From Pseudoalteromonas galatheae (GTDB lineage: Bacteria > Pseudomonadota > Gammaproteobacteria > Enterobacterales > Alteromonadaceae): a DNA stretch of 64,000 bases. Numbering within the stretch: the first letter of the stretch is position 1; each line of letters opens with the position of its first letter. The notes beneath the pieces were generated by a model, which did not search any database, had not been told where the DNA came from, and saw nothing but the letters and a program-made list of their open reading frames with translations. Below, in pieces: positions 18,644 through 27,455 of the stretch. The stretch is taken from NCBI RefSeq assembly GCF_005886105.2, contig NZ_PNCO02000001.1, positions 3,551,501 through 3,615,500 of the forward strand, given 5' to 3'. The translations under genes were made by a program, and so were the position numbers.

Positions 18644-20446
18644 ATGAAACGACACATTCTTATCACAGCATTAGGTTTAGCATCTGGTATCGCGATGGCA
18701 CAAGCGCCATTAACTGAAGCTCAAATGATGGAATATACCAGCAAAGCTAGCAAAGCAATGATTGGTAAAAGGTATGACCTCAACCTTCCACTTATTACTC
18801 AAAATAGTGCTACAAGCACTTCAACGTCTACGCAAACTATTGTGCAAACGGTTTCACACCCAGGTGCAAGCTACATCAAACTACATTTTAAAAACCTCAA
18901 TCTTGCAGGCGGCGGTAAACTCGTAGTTCGCTCGGAGGATAGTGGTGAGCGCTATGAATATACCCAAGCAAATCTCAGCGCTGCAACAGTTGATCCAAAT
19001 CTCGGTGATGACGGCGTTAAACAATTTTCTGCTATGTCAGTCTCTGCTGATAAAGTTATCATTGAATATACCCCAGGTCAGGGTAATCTAGGCAAAACGC
19101 CTGAAATCGATTTTTATCATCATGGTATTGAGGGGCAAGCAAGTGTTGAGAGCTTGACCGATGTGACCCCCATGTCGACCTGTGGCGCAATGGAGCGTAA
19201 AGACGTGCAGTGCTGGGCACAATCACATCCGGTCGAATTCGAGCGTTCACGTCCTGTCGCCAGACTACTTATGAACGGCAGTGGTTTATGTACGGGTTGG
19301 CGTGTAGGCGCGGATAACCGCATGTTTACCAATAATCACTGCGTAGGATCTGCATCGGAGCTGGCGAATACCGAGGTATGGTTTAACTATCAAAGTACGA
19401 GCTGTAACGGTAGCCAGCGCGAGACTGTGGTAAAGGTCACAGGTAAAGACTTCCTTAAAACAGATTACACGCTAGATTATACGTTGTTTACCATCAATGA
19501 TTTCGCTAAAGCCCAGCCGTTTGGTTATTTTGGCTTAGACGTGCGAAACCCATCGCAGGGCGAGCGTATTTACATTCCTCAGCATGGTTCAGGTAACCCT
19601 AAGGAGCTGTCGATTGAGTCTGATCAAGACACCAATGGACTATGCTCTGTTAACCAAGCAACGGCGAATGGTCGAGGTACTGGTACAGATATAGGCTATT
19701 ACTGCGACACTATTGGCGGCTCGTCAGGTTCACCAGTGCTCGCAGCCTCAACCAACAATGTTGTTGCGCTACACCACTTAGGTGGCTGTACCAATAAAGG
19801 CGCTAAAATTAGCTTAATTTGGCCTCAGGTTTCTAGTCACTTTGGTGGTCAAATTCCCGTTGGGGATAACGGCACTACCGATCCATTGCCCGTTGCGTTA
19901 TTTACTTACAGCTGTAATGACCTAAGCTGCAGCTTCGATGGTTCAGGCTCTAGCTCACCGAATGGCTCTATTACACAACACAGCTGGCAGTTTGGTGACG
20001 GCGCATCCGCTTCAGGCGCGCAAACTTCACATAGCTTCACAAACTCTGGCAGCTATACCGTAGAACTCACCGTCACAGATAGTAATGGTGACACAGCGTC
20101 AACAACACAACAAGTTGCTGTGACGCTGCCAGGTGAAGAGCAAAAGCTTATCAAGGGAGTTGCAAAAACGGGGCTTTCTGGAGCGAGAAGCAGTGAAACC
20201 TTCTTCTATTATGATGCCCCTGCAGGCGTGAATACAGTGACATTTAACACTAGCGGTGGCACTGGTGATGCTGACATGTACGTACTAAAAGGTGCAGAAC
20301 CTACAACCAGTAATTGGACTTGCCGCCCTTACCGTTATGGTAACAACGAATCTTGTACCCTAAATGAAGGAGCTGGTCGTTATTGGGTGATGATCCGCGG
20401 ATATAATGCTTACTCAGGTTTGCAGATCATAGCAGATCACAACTAG
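18644..20446 (+). CDS. Secreted trypsin-like serine protease with PKD and PPC domains
   Basis: 600 aa. Signal peptide 1-20 (cleavage after GIAMAQA). A propeptide-like region (to about 180) is followed by a chymotrypsin-fold domain resembling lysyl endopeptidases, with His232 in TNNHC, Asp279 in TLDYT and Ser361 in GGSSGSP. Several Cys pairs suit an extracellular enzyme. A PKD domain (about 415-495; WQFGDGASASG) and a C-terminal PPC domain (about 500-600) probably bind substrate or are removed during maturation. AAGGA precedes the ATG. Monocistronic, with a strong terminator after the stop. Extracellular protein degradation is the likely role. Confidence 0.9.
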   Translation: MKRHILITALGLASGIAMAQAPLTEAQMMEYTSKASKAMIGKRYDLNLPLITQNSATSTSTSTQTIVQTVSHPGASYIKLHFKNLNLAGGGKLVVRSEDSGERYEYTQANLSAATVDPNLGDDGVKQFSAMSVSADKVIIEYTPGQGNLGKTPEIDFYHHGIEGQASVESLTDVTPMSTCGAMERKDVQCWAQSHPVEFERSRPVARLLMNGSGLCTGWRVGADNRMFTNNHCVGSASELANTEVWFNYQSTSCNGSQRETVVKVTGKDFLKTDYTLDYTLFTINDFAKAQPFGYFGLDVRNPSQGERIYIPQHGSGNPKELSIESDQDTNGLCSVNQATANGRGTGTDIGYYCDTIGGSSGSPVLAASTNNVVALHHLGGCTNKGAKISLIWPQVSSHFGGQIPVGDNGTTDPLPVALFTYSCNDLSCSFDGSGSSSPNGSITQHSWQFGDGASASGAQTSHSFTNSGSYTVELTVTDSNGDTASTTQQVAVTLPGEEQKLIKGVAKTGLSGARSSETFFYYDAPAGVNTVTFNTSGGTGDADMYVLKGAEPTTSNWTCRPYRYGNNESCTLNEGAGRYWVMIRGYNAYSGLQIIADHN

Positions 20447-20478
20447 CCTAAACTTCGAATAAACAAACTGAATGATTT

Positions 20479-20500
20479 GCGGGGGCTCCCCCCCGCTTAT
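20479..20500. terminator. Terminator between convergent genes
   Basis: GCGGGGG (20479-20485) pairs with CCCCCGC (20490-20496), 4-nt loop, followed by TTATTT. It ends the S1 protease gene and lies just before the stop of the leftward gluzincin gene. Confidence 0.8.
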
Positions 20501-20524
20501 TTGATAGCAATCTTATGCGATTAT

Positions 20525-23338
20525 CTACAACTCATACCAAACACTAAACCAAACACGGTTTTCATTCGTCAAATTATGCCCCTCTACGCGGCCCACTCCA
20601 GCACTAAACTGTAGATCGGTTAATCCTGCAGGAGCAAAATCAGTGGCCTTGCCTAATATCACTCGAGACAAAGGTAAGCGCATCTTAATACCGTAATTTT
20701 GTCCAATCACTTCTCCATCTAACTGATGCTGCTTATAAAATAACTTAGGTTTTCCCTGCTGCCATGAAGTTGCAAATTCATAGCCTAAATAGCGGCTTCC
20801 CGTTGCAAATAGATGTGGCAACATAGGTTCGCTAACGATGTGTAAACCATTACTAATACTAGTGCTGGTAAGCGCTCTACCACCCACAGCTAGTGGCAAT
20901 TCGCTGCTGTAGCGGCTATCGACCGATGCATAGAATGGAATTTGCCATGCTTTAGCAAACAGGCTCACCTGGTAATCAAATCCATCTAATTCACCTAACC
21001 ACTGAGCTGCAGAGGTTTGCAGTACTACACCATGCTGCTGCGTATCCCATAATGTACGAGCGTTAAAGCCATAACGCCCACCGCTCCATGTTTTTTCACT
21101 ATGTTGCACACGAATAACACCCAATTCGGGAGCAAGGTAATTCAATGCGTCACCAAAACGATAGCTAGATGACAAGGAAAATTGCTTAAAACTACTTTCA
21201 TTCGAGGTATTTGTTTGTGGCGAGTGAGACTGCTTATCCGCTTCTAGCTCTTGATATCCAGCATCAAACGTCGTTTTCCAGTTTTCATGACGATATTCAA
21301 GTTGGGCAAATGCGCCCATCAACGCGCCATTATTGATACTTTTCTCGGCTCCAAACTGCCAAGCAAGTCGGCGCAGCACATCCTGCCCTTTTAATGCCAC
21401 GCCCAAACTATCAAAAGAGGCGCTATTAAATGCGCCAGATAAGGCAACAGAATAAGACTGTTCGAACACAGAATAATCAGAACTGGGCTGCGCGGTTTGA
21501 TCTATCTTAGCCACAGGTAATTGGTGGGGGTGCAGCTCTTTTCGCTCCGCCTCATCCACTTGCTCCAACACGCTCACGGTGCGCCAAGCCGGAGCAATTA
21601 TTTTGTTAACCTTAACACCCTCAGGGGTCGCATAGCTCACCAGTATCTGCTGTGAATAAGTAATAATTTGCTCAAGCGGTTTAGCACTCGCAGGTAAGGC
21701 CTCAAGTATTTTACTCGTCACATCATAACGCATTACCGCTAAGTGGCCTGCAACTCCAGAAATAAAGTACAGCTTGTCATCATCATGAGACCAAGTTAAC
21801 CCCGAAAGGTATTGATGTGACTTGGGTAAATAAACAATTTTAGTTGTATCGTGGCTAAGATCTTTAACAACAAGTTGCCAGCGTTTGTTAGGTGCAACAT
21901 GTACATAGGCTAATGTCGCGTTTTCCTTAGAGAGCACTGGAAAGTCATAGACATCCCCAAGCTTACTTGTGGTAATTACAGTTTGCTTTCCTGAGTCCAA
22001 CTCTATGGTCACTAGCTGTGAGTAACCCAAACGAGACACCTCCGCAATAACGGTATTGGCATCAACAATACTAAAGCGACGAATACCCGCGCCTTTGGTT
22101 AGTTGCTTAGGTTTTCCAGTACCAACTTTCCATACAAACAAATCATTAATAAAGGTGTCGTCTGCAGTCGGCGTTTTTGCAACGAAGTAAATGTCGTCGG
22201 TATTCAGCCACTGGGGGTAATAGATACCAGCAAAATTATGTGCATCAAGCTGTGCAAGTCGCTTTTTTGGAAAGACTTCAGGTGCGATATCCACAATATC
22301 TTTAGGATCGGCATTTAGTATTGCTTCATTGCGCTTATTAAATTGCTCTATAACTTCTACATTTTCTTTGTTTTCGTAGATATTGAGTGTGACTTGGCGT
22401 TTACGGTTTTGCTCTACCACCAAAAATTGACTGCCATCCGGAGAGAACGCGATATCTCGAGCAGCATACGCGAACCGCTGCCAAAGCTCACTCTGTGTCG
22501 GAACCAAGGCTAGCTCTTGCTGCATAGCCTGATAGCTATATTCAACAATAAAGCGACGATATAACTGGCTGGCTGGCGCTCCAAAAGCCCCACTAAATGC
22601 GGTTTCAAAACTGCGAGATTCCACCGCCTGCACTCTTGTCCACACGGCATCTAACGTCTGTGCACCATAATTATCCTCAAGCCATGCTAGAAAACGTACA
22701 CCGACTAAGTACGCCATGGAATTGGAAAGGTAAGACTTGTCGCCATTATCTAAAGCGCTATAGGTCGGTAATGCGCCTTGCTGCGCGTAATAACGCACAA
22801 TGCTCTCACTGTAGTTATCGTATAAACGTCCCCGTCCCGTTAATCTAGACTCCAGCAAGGTGGCATAACCTTCGCTGACCCAACGCGGTAATACCGCATC
22901 GAGCAAGTCGGTAATATCGTGCCAATCTCTGAGGTGTTGTCGCCATTGACTACGGCTAGGCTGTGATAGATGAACGAGATGGATATATTCGTGTAAAATG
23001 AGCAATTGCTGCCAACTGGTGTTATTTGCGATGACGGAATCAGCTTGAGGCGGCGTCGCTTGCAGTGCCATCATTGGTTTATCTGTGCTGGGTAATGCAA
23101 AACCATTGGCCGCATTTTCAGGGTCGTAAATAATCACATCTGCACGTTCACTCAAGGCTCTGCCTTGTTGTGCCAGCACTTTATCTCGTACCACCTCCAG
23201 CTCATTTGCTGCAGAATACGCCCATTGCTGAAGCGGCTGGGGATAATGCACATTGAAGTTTTCGGTTTTGATGGTTTGCCACTTAGCCTGTAAACCAAAG
23301 CTAGTAAAAGCAACAAAAATTATCAGTAGCGCTCGCAT
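20525..23338 (-). CDS. Gluzincin-like peptidase with propeller and C-terminal barrel-like region
   Basis: 937 aa. Signal peptide 1-18. The N-terminal domain carries HEYIH (HExxH at 116-120) and, 36 residues after that motif's last His, Glu156 in VSEGYA, the metal-ligand pattern of peptidase MA-like gluzincins. The middle (about 270-580) consists of TolB/WD40-like strands (FSPDGSQFLVV, WSHDDDKLYFI). The last 300 residues are rich in alternating aromatic strands and end in WFSVWYEL, suggesting an outer-membrane-associated beta structure. It is therefore probably an envelope metallopeptidase. Substrate is unknown. It stands alone between a secreted protease and a small membrane gene. Confidence 0.75.
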   Translation of the reverse strand: MRALLIIFVAFTSFGLQAKWQTIKTENFNVHYPQPLQQWAYSAANELEVVRDKVLAQQGRALSERADVIIYDPENAANGFALPSTDKPMMALQATPPQADSVIANNTSWQQLLILHEYIHLVHLSQPSRSQWRQHLRDWHDITDLLDAVLPRWVSEGYATLLESRLTGRGRLYDNYSESIVRYYAQQGALPTYSALDNGDKSYLSNSMAYLVGVRFLAWLEDNYGAQTLDAVWTRVQAVESRSFETAFSGAFGAPASQLYRRFIVEYSYQAMQQELALVPTQSELWQRFAYAARDIAFSPDGSQFLVVEQNRKRQVTLNIYENKENVEVIEQFNKRNEAILNADPKDIVDIAPEVFPKKRLAQLDAHNFAGIYYPQWLNTDDIYFVAKTPTADDTFINDLFVWKVGTGKPKQLTKGAGIRRFSIVDANTVIAEVSRLGYSQLVTIELDSGKQTVITTSKLGDVYDFPVLSKENATLAYVHVAPNKRWQLVVKDLSHDTTKIVYLPKSHQYLSGLTWSHDDDKLYFISGVAGHLAVMRYDVTSKILEALPASAKPLEQIITYSQQILVSYATPEGVKVNKIIAPAWRTVSVLEQVDEAERKELHPHQLPVAKIDQTAQPSSDYSVFEQSYSVALSGAFNSASFDSLGVALKGQDVLRRLAWQFGAEKSINNGALMGAFAQLEYRHENWKTTFDAGYQELEADKQSHSPQTNTSNESSFKQFSLSSSYRFGDALNYLAPELGVIRVQHSEKTWSGGRYGFNARTLWDTQQHGVVLQTSAAQWLGELDGFDYQVSLFAKAWQIPFYASVDSRYSSELPLAVGGRALTSTSISNGLHIVSEPMLPHLFATGSRYLGYEFATSWQQGKPKLFYKQHQLDGEVIGQNYGIKMRLPLSRVILGKATDFAPAGLTDLQFSAGVGRVEGHNLTNENRVWFSVWYEL

Positions 23339-23490
23339 TACCTTTCCTAAATAAATCCAGTTGCGCTAGCTTAACAAGAGATGTAAAGAAAAAGTGTGCT
23401 TTTTAGTAACAATTTCTTGCCTACGTTATACCTTAAAACGTCTATTTTGAGGCAAGCAAGATGTGCGTTGCTCTATATGCACGTAATTTT

Positions 23491-23727
23491 TCAGTGCTTT
23501 TGTGGCTGTGCAAGGGTGATAAACAGGCTAAGTATCGCAAGAGACACTGCAAAGACAAAAAATACCACGGTTGAGCTCAACCCCGCCTGCCATTTTGCCG
23601 TGGCGATTAAACCCGCGCTCAATAACACCGCTAGCTTTGCCTTGGTATGCGCATGTGATTTAAATGATTTGGAGTAGGTATACGCCATAAAAATAAAGCC
23701 GCTGGCCAACAGATAAGTGACTAACAT
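23491..23727 (-). CDS. Small membrane protein under a Fur box (DUF3325-like)
   Basis: 78 aa with an N-terminal helix, a charged loop (KSHAHTKAK) and two further hydrophobic stretches. Length and pattern (MLVTYLLA start, central short basic loop) recall DUF3325 proteins, usually found with PepSY and DUF3649 genes near siderophore receptors; no such partners are here. GGAG lies 5 bases before the ATG. A 19-bp Fur-box match ends 42 bp upstream, so iron-repressed expression is likely. Function unknown. Confidence 0.65.
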   Translation of the reverse strand: MLVTYLLASGFIFMAYTYSKSFKSHAHTKAKLAVLLSAGLIATAKWQAGLSSTVVFFVFAVSLAILSLFITLAQPQKH

Positions 23728-23768
23728 GGTAGCTCCTTGCCAAGGTTTTGAAGGAGCTTTAATTATAT

Positions 23769-23787
23769 GCTAATGATAATTATTATC
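23769..23787 (-). promoter_or_regulatory. Fur box
   Basis: GCTAATGATAATTATTATC matches the classical Fur consensus GATAATGATAATCATTATC at 17 of 19 positions. It lies 42 bp upstream of the small membrane protein start and overlaps the stop codon of the histidine kinase gene. Confidence 0.8.
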
Positions 23788-25057
23788 AACAAGGAAAAGT
23801 GATTTTTATTAATCCTCCTGAGCCCGTGTTGTGACAACTAAGTTGCCCATCATGTAACTCCACAATGGTGCGACTAAAGGTTAAACCTATTCCCTGCCCT
23901 CCTTCTTTGGTGGAATAGAAAGGAGTAAGCATGTTCTCAAGGTTGGCAAAGCCCGGGCCATTGTCTCGTACGTCAATTACCGCTTGTTGCTGCTGATAAT
24001 AAGCATGTAGCGTCAACTTGGCATTTTCACCACTGGCCTCAATAGCATTTTTAACTAAATTAATCAGCACCTGCTCTACTAAAGCTTTATCAAGATTGAG
24101 CGTATTCACAGTGCAGTTTACTTGGATGTCGGTATCCTCAAATAGCGCAGCAACAGAGGATAGTAACAGAATGATGGAAACCGACTCCCTGTCTAGCCTT
24201 GGGGTTTGCGTAACCTTGGCGTATTGGCTCACAAATTGTTGTAAATGCTGGCAACGCTGACCAATCACACTTAGCGCATGTTGCTCTTTTTCGTCCTTCG
24301 CTCTTGCCAACAAGGTTTGCGCTAGGGAGCTTACGGGCGTCAAACTATTGTGGATCTCATGGCTTATTACTCGGATTAAATGTTGCCAAGCAGCCAGCTC
24401 CTTTTTACGTAATGCCTTCGTGATATCGAGTGCAACCAGTAAAGAAAACTGCTTACCCTCTTGAAAGAATTCACTGCTTTGCAGCTGCCACCGAGATTGC
24501 TGCGCTGTATCTGCAAAATGCCAGTGATTATCTTGTTGCACCAGCCCAAACTGAGCCGCGCTTATTCCCTTACACTCTAACCAAGGGCGATGATAAAGCG
24601 ACTCAAATGCACCATTGGCGTAGGCAAGTTTGAGCTTATCGTCAAACATCATAATAGGGGTATTAAGGCTGTCTATTAGCTGATAAATGATAAACTGCTG
24701 ACTATGATAACGGCGCTTTTGACTGTGCAGCTGTGCACTCAATGCCAGCAAGCGCTGTTCAAATTCAGCCACCACGCCCACTGTATAATGTGGCTTAATG
24801 GTTTGCGTAAAGTCACTTTGTGCAATCGCTTCTAACTGCCAATTAGCACGCATGGCAATGCGTTTAAGGTGAGACAACAGTATTTTTTGTAACCCGCCCA
24901 ATAACCCCAACACACTCACCGATACGACGGCAACCCACATCACCTCAAGCTGTAGTTGCAGAAGCAGCAAAGTCAGTACAACCGTACAGCTAATGGTTAA
25001 CAGCGTACAGTAGGCCCCAAGCCGCCACTCGGCGCTAGCCAGATGTTTTAAGACCAT
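23786..25057 (-). CDS. Sensor histidine kinase (NtrB/NtrY-like)
   Basis: About 423 aa from the ATG at 25057, chosen because GGAAAAG lies just before it; an upstream in-frame start at 25195 would overlap the regulator by 160 bp and has no support. Two N-terminal TMs (about 17-40 and 44-66), a PAS-like domain (LIDSLNTPIMMFDDK), H-box with the phospho-acceptor in SHEIHNSLTP, N-box LINLVKNAIEA, and G-boxes DNGPGF and GGQGIGL. It overlaps the end of the sigma-54 response regulator gene by 23 bp, so the two form one operon and a cognate pair. The signal is unknown; ABC exporter control is inferred from the sigma-54 promoter at 16903. Confidence 0.85.
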   Translation of the reverse strand: MVLKHLASAEWRLGAYCTLLTISCTVVLTLLLLQLQLEVMWVAVVSVSVLGLLGGLQKILLSHLKRIAMRANWQLEAIAQSDFTQTIKPHYTVGVVAEFEQRLLALSAQLHSQKRRYHSQQFIIYQLIDSLNTPIMMFDDKLKLAYANGAFESLYHRPWLECKGISAAQFGLVQQDNHWHFADTAQQSRWQLQSSEFFQEGKQFSLLVALDITKALRKKELAAWQHLIRVISHEIHNSLTPVSSLAQTLLARAKDEKEQHALSVIGQRCQHLQQFVSQYAKVTQTPRLDRESVSIILLLSSVAALFEDTDIQVNCTVNTLNLDKALVEQVLINLVKNAIEASGENAKLTLHAYYQQQQAVIDVRDNGPGFANLENMLTPFYSTKEGGQGIGLTFSRTIVELHDGQLSCHNTGSGGLIKITFPC

Positions 25058-26384
25058 ACTTTTCCAAACGTCGATAAAGAGAAGAAGCCGTGAGCCCAAG
25101 TATTTTAGCGGCTTCTGCGACATTACCTTGAGCGCGCTGCATCGCTTGCTCCACCATTTCTTGCTCCACTTGTTGCAAAGTCTTGCTGGGCACATTACTG
25201 GTCACTTTAGATGCAGCGGTAAAGCGTAGTTGGCAATCACTGAGCTCAATTTGCAAGCCCTCCGCCATTAACACGGCACGCTCCATAACGTGACTTAACT
25301 CTCGCACATTGCCAGGCCAATTGTATTCAATCAACGCAGCTTTAACCGCTGGGCTAAGTTCACGAATTGGCTCACCATACTGCGCACAAAACTTAGCGAC
25401 AAAATATTCAGCCAACGGCACGATATCGCCAAAACGCTCGGCGAGCCTCGGCACTTCAATCACAATCGTGTTGATGCGATATAACAAATCTTCTCGGAAC
25501 TCACCGACTTTCACTAAGGCGTCAAGATTGGTATTGGTTGCGCAAATAAGCCGGCAATCTGCTTGTTGCGTCTGACTGCTACCCACAACTTCATAACTGC
25601 CGTTTTCCAACACCCGCAGTAATTTTACTTGTAGAGGAAGTGGAATTGTCGCAACTTCATCCAGAAATAGCGTGCCCTGTTTTGCCATTGCAAAACGACC
25701 AACACGATGCTGCTTTGCATCCGTAAACGCTCCTTTGCTGTGGCCAAACATCTCACTTTCGAATAATGACTCAGGCACCGCGCCCATATTCACCTCAACC
25801 CAAGGTCCTGCTGAACGATTAGATTGTTCGTGTAACCACTGAGCTAAATGACTTTTCCCCGCGCCACTTGGCCCAGTAAGTAGCACCCGAGCATCGGTTT
25901 TTGCTACTTTAGCAAGCTGCTTATATAAAGATTGCATCGCCTGAGAGCGCCATTGAAACGCGCCGCGCTCGCTATGTTTTGCTACGATATTCGCTTGCTT
26001 TAATGATATTTTGAGTTGTTGCTGCACGGCTTCTAGCAGCTGCTGATTGTCCCATGGTTTTTCGATAAAGTCGCTTGCACCTAGCTGCATTGCAGACACC
26101 GCCAACGCGACATTTCCCCAACCGGTAATACAGATCACAGGCACATTAAGATTGGAGTCACGTAGCCAGCGCAAAAAGTCTAGCCCTTCATTGCCTGAAG
26201 TGGTATCTCGGGAGAAGTTCATATCGAGCAAGGCTAATGACACTTGCTTAGCGGTGAGCAGAGGCTTGGCAAGCTCTAAGGTTGCCGCCTCAATTACATT
26301 GAAACCTTGATCTTCTAAAAAGAATACGGCGCTGAGGCGTACTTCGGCGTTATCATCGATAACCAGTATTGTGGGCTTTTCCAT
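25035..26384 (-). CDS. Sigma-54-dependent response regulator (NtrC family)
   Basis: 449 aa. Receiver domain 1-125 with phospho-acceptor Asp54, AAA+ domain with Walker A GPSGAGKS (171-178) and Walker B TLFLDE, and a C-terminal Fis-type HTH (EAAKILGLTASSLYRRLEKYG). The sigma-54 contact loop reads GAFTDA (218-223) rather than canonical GAFTGA. First gene of the pair with the kinase. It should activate a sigma-54 promoter when phosphorylated; the nearest candidate is that of the ABC exporter operon. Confidence 0.9.
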   Translation of the reverse strand: MEKPTILVIDDNAEVRLSAVFFLEDQGFNVIEAATLELAKPLLTAKQVSLALLDMNFSRDTTSGNEGLDFLRWLRDSNLNVPVICITGWGNVALAVSAMQLGASDFIEKPWDNQQLLEAVQQQLKISLKQANIVAKHSERGAFQWRSQAMQSLYKQLAKVAKTDARVLLTGPSGAGKSHLAQWLHEQSNRSAGPWVEVNMGAVPESLFESEMFGHSKGAFTDAKQHRVGRFAMAKQGTLFLDEVATIPLPLQVKLLRVLENGSYEVVGSSQTQQADCRLICATNTNLDALVKVGEFREDLLYRINTIVIEVPRLAERFGDIVPLAEYFVAKFCAQYGEPIRELSPAVKAALIEYNWPGNVRELSHVMERAVLMAEGLQIELSDCQLRFTAASKVTSNVPSKTLQQVEQEMVEQAMQRAQGNVAEAAKILGLTASSLYRRLEKYGLKTSG

Positions 26385-26414
26385 AGGGAGAATTTTTATT
26401 GTTATCGGGTTTCA

Positions 26415-26435
26415 GCGGAGCATAGTCTGCTCCGC
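26415..26435 (-). terminator. Hairpin after the mutarotase gene
   Basis: GCGGAGCA (26415-26422) pairs perfectly with TGCTCCGC (26428-26435), 5-nt loop. No T tract follows on the minus strand, so it may be a Rho-assisted end or an attenuating hairpin before the two-component genes. Confidence 0.5.
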
Positions 26436-26445
26436 GAATATAAAA

Positions 26446-27297
26446 TTATAACCAACGGATGATTGTACTTAGGGTATGGCTTTCACCCGGTGCAAGTTGC
26501 ACGGCATCATCCATTACGTTACACGCTTCTAAGCACAACATCTTGTGGTATTCATCATCATTAAAGTTGCTTAAACGCTGTGACTTTTCAATCCATGGGT
26601 TCCAAAGCACACAAGAAGTTGAGTTTTCACGTTTTACTTCAATAATACCCGCAGGCGTGTTGATGGTTTGCACTGGGCTTGCTTGGGTATATACCATATC
26701 GGTTTCGCGGGCAAAACCAACCACTTCAGTTTGCTCAAATGGACCTTCACCAAATTCGATATATTTCGCGCCTTGTAATCCATCAACCGTGGTATTGCTG
26801 ACTTCCGGTGTTGGGAAATACGTATGCAGAGCTTGCGTTAGCGTAAATGGCGCATCCCCAGTATTGATATTGGTCAGTCGCACTTCGAGCTTGTCCGATA
26901 ACACAAACTCGACCTCTAATTGTGACGTGTGTGACCAGTATTGTGATTCAACTAAGGTCATCGGTAGTGTGAGTTTAACGGTAATTTCATCGCTTTTTTC
27001 TTCAACACTATGCGCACGCCAAAGTAGCTTGCGAGCAACCCCATGAATTGGCCAATCCGTTTTGCTATGGACACCAAACCAAGGCCAACAGATTGGAATA
27101 CCACCGCGTACTGGCTTGCCTTCAAGGTAATCTTCCGCTTCAGAAACCCAAATTAAATTGCCTTTTCCTGCAGGTGTAAACTCGGTCAGTTGCGCACCCT
27201 GTAAAAAGATCTTCGCTTGGCAAAATGCACTGTCGACCCAAATATACTCAAGCCCGGACTCAGTGCGCTCGATTGAAACTGAAGGTGATAATTCCAT
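26446..27297 (-). CDS. D-hexose-6-phosphate mutarotase (YeaD-like)
   Basis: 283 aa, the usual length. Galactose-mutarotase fold with the family motifs RGGIPICWPWFG near residue 65 and QALHTYFPT for the catalytic His, plus WNPWIEKS near the end. The enzyme interconverts alpha and beta anomers of glucose-6-phosphate and related sugars in the cytosol. Stands alone upstream of the two-component operon on the same strand, with a hairpin between. Confidence 0.9.
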   Translation of the reverse strand: MELSPSVSIERTESGLEYIWVDSAFCQAKIFLQGAQLTEFTPAGKGNLIWVSEAEDYLEGKPVRGGIPICWPWFGVHSKTDWPIHGVARKLLWRAHSVEEKSDEITVKLTLPMTLVESQYWSHTSQLEVEFVLSDKLEVRLTNINTGDAPFTLTQALHTYFPTPEVSNTTVDGLQGAKYIEFGEGPFEQTEVVGFARETDMVYTQASPVQTINTPAGIIEVKRENSTSCVLWNPWIEKSQRLSNFNDDEYHKMLCLEACNVMDDAVQLAPGESHTLSTIIRWL

Positions 27298-27407
27298 GGT
27301 AATTCCTACGTCAACTCAATGATATGCCTACCTTACCACTTAAATAATACGAGTAAACTGTTATCCATCCAATTTGAAACTTATTCAATTATATCAGTGC
27401 AGAAGCA

Positions 27408-27430
27408 CCATGAGAGTCTAGCTCTCACGG
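27408..27430 (-). terminator. Hairpin after the chemoreceptor gene
   Basis: On the minus strand CCGTGAGAG pairs with CTCTCATGG (one G-T pair), 5-nt loop. It lies 26 bp after the chemoreceptor stop. No clear T tract. Confidence 0.5.
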
Positions 27431-27455
27431 TTTATGGAGCTTGAATGGACTAAAA

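Noticed and set aside
25058..25195. Long N-terminus for the histidine kinase
   Set aside because: It would overlap the regulator by 160 bp; a good ribosome site marks the ATG at 25057.
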